Shown: positions 1 to 6,268 of the stretch, one piece after another
How positions within the stretch are numbered: the first letter of the stretch is position 1
Layout: every line of letters begins with the position of its first letter
Assembly (NCBI GenBank): GCA_003451785.1
Contig: DMJL01000283.1
Span: 1-16,591 of the forward strand
From: Bacteroidales bacterium
GTDB taxonomy: Bacteria; Bacteroidota; Bacteroidia; Bacteroidales; UBA7960
Reading direction: 5' to 3'
DNA: 16,591 bases
Notes under the pieces: generated by a model
The model's input: only the letters and a program-made list of their open reading frames with translations
What the model was told of the DNA's origin: nothing
The model's database searches: none
Position numbers and translations under genes: made by a program

Positions 1-211
1 TTTTTTATGAATAATTCAGGTTACATGTTATTTACAGATTTTTTAATAAATTTATCATACATTCGGGCTTTGGTAAATGATTTTGCTGCCAAGGTATCTA
101 GGCGGTTTTAAAAATTTACTGAAACATACAGTGGAGCCCAGAACCCACTTTAAAAAACGGGGCGGATTCTGAAAAGCCAAAAGAGTAGGAAAGTATAAAG
201 ATACAACAAAT

Positions 212-844
212 ATGAAAAAAGACAAAATAAAAAATTATTACGTCAAAGAAAATACATTGGATAATACTGAGTATTCCTTGAAGAATGGTGGTTTTTATCT
301 TCCTAATGGCAATCTAAGACGCTTTGCTAAACCAAAAACAATAATAGGTAGAAATACTCCTTTGTTGCAATTGGATTTAATTTATAAACGGAGAAAAGAT
401 GTAGATGCCTTATACATAGAGGTAACTATGAATAGTTTTGGTCTCGCTAATTATTATAAAAATTTACTTACTAAGCCACAAGTTTTTTTTACCCTTGATA
501 ACAATGAAACAATTCATACCGGCAAAGTGGTCACTCATGATGAGTATGTCAGCCCAAGCGGTCATTATTATACTGAGACAGTAAGACTTGAAGCAGATAT
601 TGCATTTCTGGCTGAACTAGCAAATGCTAGACTAAATGTGGTTACGGTATTGGTTGAAAAGGGAGTTTTAAGCCAAGATACCCTCAGTACTAAAACCCTA
701 TATAGTTTGCGAGGTTTCTACAATGGTTTAGTGGATTCAGAGTTTATGAGAGATGAGATATTAAAGTATATAGATTTTGAAATCGATGACTTACACAGAA
801 ATCCTAAAATGTCCGCTGAAGAACATTCAAAATATTTCGGATAG
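212..844 (+). CDS. Hypothetical protein, 210 aa
   Basis: I do not recognise this protein. It opens with ATG after an A-rich leader (aagatacaacaaat) that lacks a convincing Shine-Dalgarno site, as is usual in Bacteroidota. The N-terminus is lysine-rich and polar, with no signal peptide or membrane segment, so a cytoplasmic location is inferred. Residues about 45-130 alternate polar and hydrophobic positions as in beta-strands. Residues about 140-165 and 180-200 look helical, and the C-terminus is acidic (EIDDL, SAEEH). No catalytic motif is visible. The gene stands alone: 487 nt separate it from the next plausible start. Its strong A/T bias resembles the other orphan genes at this end of the window more than the operon downstream. 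Reality of the gene is likely from its length and protein-like composition; function is unknown. Confidence 0.7.
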   Translation: MKKDKIKNYYVKENTLDNTEYSLKNGGFYLPNGNLRRFAKPKTIIGRNTPLLQLDLIYKRRKDVDALYIEVTMNSFGLANYYKNLLTKPQVFFTLDNNETIHTGKVVTHDEYVSPSGHYYTETVRLEADIAFLAELANARLNVVTVLVEKGVLSQDTLSTKTLYSLRGFYNGLVDSEFMRDEILKYIDFEIDDLHRNPKMSAEEHSKYFG

Positions 845-1331
845 TCAACCGTCATTCCCGTTGATTCTGTTCCTTTAACTGGGAAAATTCCATGATTATG
901 GTCAAATGTCAAATGTCAAATCCTCGGAGATTGCTAGTACCTATTTGCCTTTAATGCGAATGAAAGCTAGAATTATCATCTGTGTTATGTAAAAAAGTAA
1001 CCCGGAGCAACCTATCAAGGGCCAATGAGAACAGGGATTGCCGGTTCCTTGAAGACTCTGCTTACCATTTGATTGCTATACAATGCAGACAAAGGCAGAG
1101 CAACGACTCTGGATTAAGGTCAATGTGAACGTTTTTGACCATAAAATCAATTGAATAGAATTTTAGTAAAAGAGAAAATTACGAAAAACGGTTTTAAAGA
1201 AGTCAAAGAACAATTTAACAAACAAGAAATAATTAGTGGTTTTTAAGTGCCCACTATTTGGTAAATCACAATACAATAGGTGCTTTGGCTAAATTTTGGG
1301 TATCTCTGAAAATAAAATAAATAATTGCAAT
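845..1331. other. Gene-poor interval with a possible ORF remnant
   Basis: This interval has no convincing gene. It contains a perfect heptamer triplet (901-921). A short TTG-initiated reading frame at 1151-1246 (31 codons, ending KQEIISGF) has a lysine-rich, protein-like composition and could be the tail of a decayed gene, but it is too short to call. No clear promoter or terminator was seen. Confidence 0.5.
901..921. repeat. Heptamer tandem repeat (GTCAAAT)3
   Basis: Three perfect head-to-tail copies of GTCAAAT lie 57 nt past the stop of the 210-aa gene. It is a short simple repeat; no function is apparent. Confidence 0.9.
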
Positions 1332-1625
1332 ATGGCCAAAAAACATTTCATGATTTATTATTCGAAAGGATCAGGCACATATGTTGTTACTGAACCAAGA
1401 CCATGGGCCAGGGAAAACCAAAATCTTTTTCCAGGATATACCTTTCAGCCAAACAATCATCCAACCACGGACGAGATTGAGAAATGGTTAATTAATAATA
1501 GAAACTTTCAAAGAGTTGTTTCCAATTCATTTGTGTCACTTATTGTGAATTTTGACCCTAATTTAGTTTTAAACCAACAAACCAGTCATGCTGGCATCTA
1601 TTTCACACCATGTAAGCACCTATAA
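1332..1625 (+). CDS. Hypothetical small protein, 97 aa
   Basis: I do not recognise this protein. The ATG at 1332 is chosen over an in-frame TTG 36 nt upstream because the protein then begins MAKKHFMIYY and the extra 12 residues look like leader translation. There is no signal peptide, so it is probably cytoplasmic. Residues 5-20 suggest a beta-hairpin, a proline/asparagine-rich central loop follows (QPNNHPTTDEI), then a likely helix (EIEKWLINN) and a strand (SFVSLIVNF). Single cysteine near the C-terminus. It is followed after 77 nt by another orphan of similar size on the same strand, so the two may be co-transcribed. Nothing in the sequence assigns a function. Confidence 0.6.
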   Translation: MAKKHFMIYYSKGSGTYVVTEPRPWARENQNLFPGYTFQPNNHPTTDEIEKWLINNRNFQRVVSNSFVSLIVNFDPNLVLNQQTSHAGIYFTPCKHL

Positions 1626-1702
1626 TTATACCCTGTTATTCAATTTCAGCCTATTCTATGTAAAACTAATTTTCCGACCATCCCAAATTGAATTACCAAC
1701 CG

Positions 1703-2008
1703 ATGGAAAACCCCAAATCGAAATTTGCAGACATCCCTTGCGGGAGCGATACACGGATGTTGTATCAGAAAGAAGTGAAATTAGGCGAATACGATTGTTT
1801 GTTCGAAGTCTGGTCGTGGGATGGCATATTGGCCAACAGTTTCGCCTTTCTGAGCAATGACATAAAAGACATTACCGACGAAGAGCTTATAGCCCTGGTA
1901 AAAGCATCACCAATATGGGAAGGCCGTGATGATCTCCGGGTTAATCGCGGCACAGCGGGTTTTACTTTTGTAACATTTAATGGAGTGTCTTGGGGCTATC
2001 CCGCTTAA
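1703..2008 (+). CDS. Hypothetical small protein, 101 aa
   Basis: I do not recognise this protein. The ATG at 1703 gives MENPKSKFAD; an in-frame TTG at 1688 would add five residues and cannot be excluded. No signal peptide is present. The middle is tryptophan-rich (EVWSWDGI) and followed by an acidic helix-like segment (ITDEELIALVKASPIW). The C-terminus ends in two short aromatic strands (GFTFVTFNGVSW). The codon content (cgggagcgatacacgg, gatctccggg) is less A/T-rich than that of the gene before it. It converges with the minus-strand gene downstream; only 44 nt separate the stop codons. Small size, solitary occurrence and position in an orphan cluster would fit an immunity or antitoxin-like protein, but that is speculation. 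Confidence 0.6.
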   Translation: MENPKSKFADIPCGSDTRMLYQKEVKLGEYDCLFEVWSWDGILANSFAFLSNDIKDITDEELIALVKASPIWEGRDDLRVNRGTAGFTFVTFNGVSWGYPA

Positions 2009-2052
2009 TATATCGGGTTAGTAAATCGGGTACAACTTGTTTTAGCGATATG

Positions 2053-3117
2053 CTACAACTGCATAATACCGATCAGCTCAAAATCGTCGTTGGTTTCTAA
2101 ATAAGCAAGCCAATTGTCGTTTGGCGATATCAAAAATCCACAGTTTGGGTCAACCCTGATACCGTCAATCTTTCTGATGGCATAATTCTCGTAGTCGAAC
2201 ACCAGAATTTGGCCATCATCTTCGACGATATACATAATTGGGTTGCGCCGCGATAGGGTGAATCTATCCCTTTGGGGGTATTTGTTGCCTATGTTTAAGG
2301 GGAGTAATAGGCTGGTTTTTTGGAAATCATCCAGATCAATGATTGCCAGATTATCGAATTGCAGGATAAAAAACCGGTTTCTGCCATTCAAATCCGAGAA
2401 ACCTAAAGAGTAGTCACAGCAGGGAATCATTCCATCGTTGTTCACCAGCAATTCTTTAAATAGTATGCTATCGGTAATCTCACCACTTTGAAGATGTTTC
2501 TTTTCCATATAGGGGCATAGCGTATCAGTTTTGCCATAATAAAAATATATGATCCATTCCATGTCTTTACTCAGATAACTCGCGGAAGGAAAAAAATGCC
2601 TTGGGTCAACTTCCCAAATGATCTCCTGATTATCTGTAGATACAATATACACTGGTCTTTTTTTCTTTAGCTCTACGAGTTTTACTTTTGCTTTTATGGC
2701 AATATGCGCTTCAGGCAGGCCAAATACTTTATGAACTACCCCTCGCAGAAACTTTTCAGGCACTATTTCTTCAACAGGGTTTTTTAATGCAATCAATGGA
2801 ATCCTGCATACTACGGGAGGCTGAGGGTAGCCAAGCCCACTGTATTGATCAAAAAAAAGAAAATTATTTCTTACAGTAGGATTGTGAAAATAACTTTCGA
2901 ACAAAGTCTTTTGGGCTGGTGGTTGCATGTTTCCGTTTGCTGCATCTTTCAGGTTCACGCATACAACATTATCCCAATCCGTAGAAAGGGAATGACCGTA
3001 AATAAAGGTTTCATCATCTAAGAATATGGCATGACCATAAAGTGAGATGCTGTATTTTTCGTTGCTCGGATGCCTCCTTACCGGCCTGAGCTTGTATCTG
3101 AAATGTAAACCACCCAT
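2053..3117 (-). CDS. Hypothetical protein, beta-propeller-like, 354 aa
   Basis: No family is recognised with certainty. The ATG at 3117 (MGGLHFRYKL) is preferred to an in-frame TTG at 3165 that would add 16 residues. There is no signal peptide or membrane segment. The chain is a succession of short hydrophobic strands separated by turns rich in N, D, G and P, with recurring phrases such as GHAIFLDDETFIYG, SASYLSKDMEWIIYF and ISPNDNWLAYLE. These resemble the 'SPDGKWLAY' blades of WD40-like or PD40-type beta-propellers, so a propeller fold is inferred. A basic patch (KLVELKKKRP) lies near the centre. It converges on the 101-aa gene and has no same-strand neighbour. No partner or substrate can be named. 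Confidence 0.65.
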   Translation of the reverse strand: MGGLHFRYKLRPVRRHPSNEKYSISLYGHAIFLDDETFIYGHSLSTDWDNVVCVNLKDAANGNMQPPAQKTLFESYFHNPTVRNNFLFFDQYSGLGYPQPPVVCRIPLIALKNPVEEIVPEKFLRGVVHKVFGLPEAHIAIKAKVKLVELKKKRPVYIVSTDNQEIIWEVDPRHFFPSASYLSKDMEWIIYFYYGKTDTLCPYMEKKHLQSGEITDSILFKELLVNNDGMIPCCDYSLGFSDLNGRNRFFILQFDNLAIIDLDDFQKTSLLLPLNIGNKYPQRDRFTLSRRNPIMYIVEDDGQILVFDYENYAIRKIDGIRVDPNCGFLISPNDNWLAYLETNDDFELIGIMQL

Positions 3118-3300
3118 AAAAATTTTAGTATAATTTCTAAGTTTTGCATTGCTGATATTACGCAAGGAAATTTACGACTAAAACCTATAAAAATCTATGT
3201 CGTTAAACTATATATGTAAATATAGCTTAGTCTCAAAATTTGCGCAATTATTATGGCAACCATCACTGCGCGGAATTTGCAATTTTAACCATTTTGTCAA

Positions 3301-3441
3301 GGCTTAAGCCCGATTTGTTTTTTTCATTGCCTTCCCCGACCTAAAGGTCGGGGTTACAAAATGATTTTGCAACCCCGAAGGGGTAATATTGAGACGATTT
3401 TTTTCGGAATTACAAATTCCGCCAAAACGGGTGTTCCTGTC
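3301..3441. repeat. Four-hairpin repeat module, copy 1
   Basis: This module carries a row of perfect short stems: GGCTTAAGCC (3301-3310), an 8-9 bp C/G stem of the form CCCCGACC..GGTCGGGG (3334-3353), ACCCC-GAA-GGGGT (3372-3384) and CGGAATT-ACA-AATTCCG (3405-3421). It recurs at 3693-3834 and in both places directly precedes long hairpin units. It is intergenic; reading frames crossing it are spurious. Such palindromic intergenic modules are common in Bacteroidota genomes; this one's function is unknown. Confidence 0.85.
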
Positions 3442-3628
3442 TTGTCATCCTGACCGAAGGGAAGGATCTCCTTTTATGATGTTAATGAGATGCTTCACTT
3501 CGGCATTGCTCAGTGCAAGCACTTCGTTCAGCATGACAATCCACGAGTGGCTTTTTGTCATCCTGACCGAAGGGAAGGATCTGTTTTTATGGTGTGATTG
3601 AGATGCTTCACTTCGTTCAGCATGACAA
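3442..3628. repeat. Long-hairpin repeat units A and B
   Basis: Unit A spans 3442-3539 and unit B 3555-3628. Each begins TTGTCATCCTGACCGAAGGG and ends with the near-complementary CTTCGTTCAGCATGACAA, so each folds into a hairpin of about 29 bp with four mismatches at fixed positions. The units are joined by a 15-nt linker containing the small palindrome CCACGAGTGG. Unit A is 24 nt longer because an extra segment ending in CACTTCG sits inside its right arm. They appear to be a non-coding MITE-like or REP-like dispersed repeat; no transposase is in the window. Confidence 0.9.
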
Positions 3629-3692
3629 TGGTAACTTGCTAACAGCCATTAGCCTTCCTATAATGGAATTTCCTATCCCGCTAAAATCGGCA

Positions 3693-3834
3693 GGGCTAAA
3701 GCCCGTTTATCATTATTCATTGAATCACCCGACCTGAAGGTCGGGGTTACGAAATGATTTTTCAACCCCGTAGGGGTGATATTGAGACGATTTTTTTCGG
3801 AATTACAAATTCCGCCAAAATGGTTGTTCCTATT
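3693..3834. repeat. Four-hairpin repeat module, copy 2
   Basis: This is a second, diverged copy of the module at 3301. Stems: GGGCT-AA-AGCCC (3693-3704), CCCGACCT-GA-AGGTCGGG (3728-3745), ACCCC-GTA-GGGGT (3765-3777) and CGGAATT-ACA-AATTCCG (3798-3814). Loop bases differ from copy 1 while the stems are kept (TAAA to TGAA, GAA to GTA), as expected if the structure is what is conserved or if the element is self-propagating. Confidence 0.85.
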
Positions 3835-4187
3835 TTGTCATCCTGACCGAAGGGAAGGATCTACTTTTATGGAATTACTGAGATGCTTCACTTTGTTCAG
3901 CATGACAATCCACGAGTGGCTTTTAGTCATCCTGACCGAAGGGAAAGATCTCCTTTTATGATGTTAATGAGATGCTTCACTTCGTTCAGCATGACAATAC
4001 TCGATTGGCTTTTTGTCATCCTGACCGAAGGGAAGGATCTGTTTTTATGGAGTTATTGGGATGCTTCACTTCGACGCTTCGGCTGCGCTCAGTGGAACCC
4101 TTGCTTAGTGCAAGCACTTCGTTCAGCATGACAATCCACGAGTGGCTTTTTGTCATCCTTCGATGGAGGGAATTTGTTATTCCGCCC
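3835..4187. repeat. Long-hairpin repeat units C, D, E and partial F
   Basis: Units C (3835-3908), D (3924-3997) and E (4013-4134) start exactly 89 nt apart and are separated by 15-nt linkers. E carries a 48-nt insert inside its right arm, twice the 24-nt insert of unit A, and its last half closely matches that insert. Partial unit F starts at 4150 with only the left arm and then runs into GGAAT-TTGTT-ATTCC (4169-4183), resembling the last stem of the four-hairpin module. The array is non-coding. Confidence 0.9.
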
Positions 4188-4268
4188 TTTTGATTTATAA
4201 ACCACTGTTGAAAATAATCATTCGCCGTTTCTCAACCTTAGTAGCAATAATGCCGTCATAATTTGTTG

Positions 4269-4365
4269 AACCTTATTACCTTATTAACCATGTTGACATC
4301 GGATGTTTGTAGAATTTGCTGCACACAATGTAAATTGAAAACATATCCCATAAGGGAATAAGGTT
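4269..4365. repeat. Inverted repeat, 16-bp arms
   Basis: AACCTTATTACCTTAT at 4269-4284 is complementary to 4350-4365 at 15 of 16 positions, with 65 nt between the arms. It could form a stem in RNA or mark element ends, but no coding content lies between the arms. Confidence 0.6.
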
Positions 4366-4451
4366 AAATTTTCTATGGTATGTCTTTATCTACTAAGGTT
4401 AAAAGAATTTATGGTCTCAGGCTTTCGTTGCAATCCCACCCAACATTTTTT

Positions 4452-4574
4452 CGACCCTTTAAGGGTCGCATGTTTATAGAACCATATCGCACATCCCATT
4501 CTTCGACCCCGTCGGGGTCTTACACACACTTGTTATGTTTCGTTCTCTACAAACCGTCAACCCCTTTGGGGTTG
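4452..4574. repeat. Three G/C palindromes at ~53-nt spacing
   Basis: CGACCCT-TTA-AGGGTCG (4452-4468), GACCCCG-T-CGGGGTC (4505-4519) and CAACCCC-TTT-GGGGTTG (4558-4574) each form a perfect 7-bp stem. Their centres are 52 and 54 nt apart. The stems differ in sequence yet all stay self-complementary; the A/T-rich spacers are unlike one another. Similar palindromes punctuate many Bacteroidales intergenic regions. Confidence 0.8.
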
Positions 4575-5062
4575 GTTTTCCAAGGCAGCGAAGTTGGTGG
4601 TAGATTGTGATGCTTTTGGCTACTACGATAAATACACATAAAACTTTACAATACATTATGTTAGTGCCTACAAAGTTTTATCAGAATTTAACGAATACCC
4701 AGGGAAATCGTCTTCTTACATTTTGAATTATTTGTTAATCTTTAATCCTTATTCATTTATTTTAACCTTAGTATAAAACCGATCGCCCTACAGCTTCAAA
4801 CCTTATTAAACTGCATTCAATGAGCATATTCCGCTTTCCAAAAAAAAATTACGACCTTAGGTAAAACCTATAGGTTATTGTTATAGTTTTGGCTACGAAA
4901 GTCCCTTTCACAAAAAGCTCTTAATTGTTCAGTTCCATTTTGGCTCGTGTTTTGGTGGTTACTCAAAATCATATATAACCCTGTGCAATGAATTGGATAC
5001 CGGCTTTTCATACAAATCTTTCCAAAAACAGAAATACCTGTATCTCCAAAAGCCTTGATTCC

Positions 5063-5095
<33 letters not shown>

Positions 5096-5100
5096 ATCAG

Positions 5101-5121
5101 TCATTGGTCATTGGTCATTGG
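5101..5121. repeat. Heptamer tandem repeat (TCATTGG)3
   Basis: Three perfect copies of TCATTGG followed by a partial TCA, just after the AG tract. Copy number could vary between strains. Confidence 0.9.
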
Positions 5122-5295
5122 TCAGCAGTAGAGAGAGTACTTGCTATAAACTACCCGATTATATCTTATCATCCCGGCTGGCTGGTTTATTTTTCAGGCC
5201 CAAGGTTCCGGCACGGGATGAGCCCCCATAAAAGTAAAAAGTCATCAGTCAATAATCACTGGGTTTTGGCGCTGGTTGAGTTCCCAAAAACCTAT

Positions 5296-5325
5296 GGTAC
5301 CAATGAGTTTGCCTAAGTGTCGAAG
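5296..5325. repeat. 30-bp direct repeat, left copy
   Basis: It matches 6040-6069 at 26 of 30 positions, sharing CCAATGAG and AAGTGTCGAAG. The pair flanks the orphan lipoprotein gene in the same orientation, and both copies are preceded by CCTAT. Confidence 0.7.
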
Positions 5326-5365
5326 TTAATTCAATTTCGATCTTTAGCGATTTTTAAAATCTGAT

Positions 5366-5899
5366 TTGACGAAACTTAATTTTAAATTTGATTTACACAT
5401 AAAAAAGATTGCAATATTAGTTTTAGTTGTTGTAGCTCTATTTGGCTGCACAAAAGAGAACGGCCTAAAAAATGAAATGGAATTTACGGAAGTTACCCTT
5501 CCCCATTTTATGAGTTATTCTTCTTTAAAAAGGGGAGATGTCTTAACTGAAGTTGTGGAAGCCAGGGTTATTGCATTTGACGAAAATGGTCAGGAAATTG
5601 CAGGGAGAATCCGCTTTACATTTACAATTAATTGCAATTTGTCGATATACAAACTTGAAATAACCAACAATATTTTTGAGTTAACCGAGCTAAAACCTGA
5701 CTTTTTGTTAACTGGTTATACTACTCAAAATGCAATAGAAGCACATGACTACATAAACAGTACCATATACGGCTGCCTTGCGGGTTGTAACGATGAAGAA
5801 AGGCCTGGTTGGTGTAAAGTTGGTTGTTGGGCAGTAGAGATTGGTCGAATTGCAATTCAAGTAGGTATTGAAATACTTATTGAAGAGCTCCTAACATAA
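5366..5899 (+). CDS. Orphan lipoprotein with CX3C-X8-CX3C motif, 177 aa
   Basis: A predicted exported lipoprotein of unknown function. The basic start and hydrophobic core (KKIAILVLVVVALFGC) end in a lipobox, Leu-Phe-Gly-Cys, with Cys28 as the acylation site. No ATG precedes the signal peptide: an in-frame stop lies at 5345 and the first ATG is after the lipobox, so TTG at 5366 is the only reasonable start. Residues about 38-115 look like alternating beta-strands. The C-terminal third holds C137-x3-C141-x8-C150-x3-C154, a spacing seen in disulfide-linked helical hairpins, followed by a hydrophobic helix-like tail (GRIAIQVGIEILIEELL). C90 is the only other cysteine in the mature part. The gene is isolated and flanked by 30-bp direct repeats, which hints at acquisition as a unit. 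Confidence 0.7.
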   Translation: MTKLNFKFDLHIKKIAILVLVVVALFGCTKENGLKNEMEFTEVTLPHFMSYSSLKRGDVLTEVVEARVIAFDENGQEIAGRIRFTFTINCNLSIYKLEITNNIFELTELKPDFLLTGYTTQNAIEAHDYINSTIYGCLAGCNDEERPGWCKVGCWAVEIGRIAIQVGIEILIEELLT

Positions 5900-6039
5900 T
5901 TGGTGAGGATGGCTAATGTTTTATAGCAGGTTTCTTTTTTGAATAAATCGTTATGATAAATGAGGGAAACCATTGGATACTTGTAACATTGAGACCACTC
6001 CGAAAAGACATTTTTAAGCGAAACCGGACGCCTATCGGA

Positions 6040-6069
6040 GGTTCCAATGAGCCTGCCGAAGTGTCGAAG
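6040..6069. repeat. 30-bp direct repeat, right copy
   Basis: Partner of 5296-5325 (26 of 30 identical). It lies 140 nt past the lipoprotein stop codon. Confidence 0.7.
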
Positions 6070-6212
6070 CGTCGTCATGGTCAACAACTTGCAAATGTCA
6101 GTTTTTCGATTAATTCATAAAACCTTGTTTTCGGAGTGGGCTCAACATTTTAATTTTAAATAAGAAACGAGTCACCCCCTCATGCGGTACTAACACGAAC
6201 ACAAGTGAAACC

Positions 6213-6253
6213 AAGCAGGGGCAAGACATAAAATACATAACTTGTCCCTGCTT
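6213..6253 (+). promoter_or_regulatory. Hairpin immediately upstream of the operon
   Basis: AAGCAGGGGCAAG (6213-6225) pairs with CTTGTCCCTGCTT (6241-6253): 13 positions with one G-T pair and a 15-nt A/T loop. It is followed by AAAAATTTTTT and ends 15 nt before the ATG at 6269. The shape suits a factor-independent terminator of upstream transcription or an attenuator/stability element in the operon's leader. The T-run supports a terminator; closeness to the start codon supports a leader element. The sequence cannot decide. Confidence 0.55.
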
Positions 6254-6268
6254 AAAAATTTTTTAAAG

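Larger units (their letters stand above)
5900..6268. other. Intergenic region upstream of the envelope operon
   Basis: No gene is supported here. It holds the right copy of the 30-bp direct repeat and, just before the operon, a 13-bp hairpin. A promoter for the operon presumably lies in this stretch; the nearest match to the Bacteroidota -7 box is TAATTTTA at 6151-6158, one base off consensus and not claimed. Confidence 0.5.

Noticed and set aside
1588..1860. Plus-strand 90-codon frame bridging the two small orphan genes
   Set aside because: It overlaps both better-supported frames and reads as arginine/serine-rich shadow sequence.
3389..4193. Several overlapping plus-strand reading frames of 61-82 codons
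   Set aside because: They translate the hairpin repeats (recurrent FVILTEGKDL and CHPDRREGS phrases) and share no independent coding signal.
4452..4574. CRISPR-like arrangement of three short repeats with 36-38 nt spacers
   Set aside because: The repeats are only 15-17 nt, differ from each other, and are simple palindromes; there are no cas genes.
4380..4656. Reading frames on both strands of 60-76 codons
   Set aside because: They span the G/C palindromes; composition follows the repeats and there is no plausible initiation context or domain.
5104..5316. Plus-strand 70-codon frame after the heptamer repeat
   Set aside because: It starts inside the repeat, ends in a dispersed 30-bp repeat and has no protein-like features.
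6151..6158. TAATTTTA as the operon's -7 promoter box
   Set aside because: It misses the final G of TAnnTTTG in A/T-rich DNA where such near-matches are frequent by chance.
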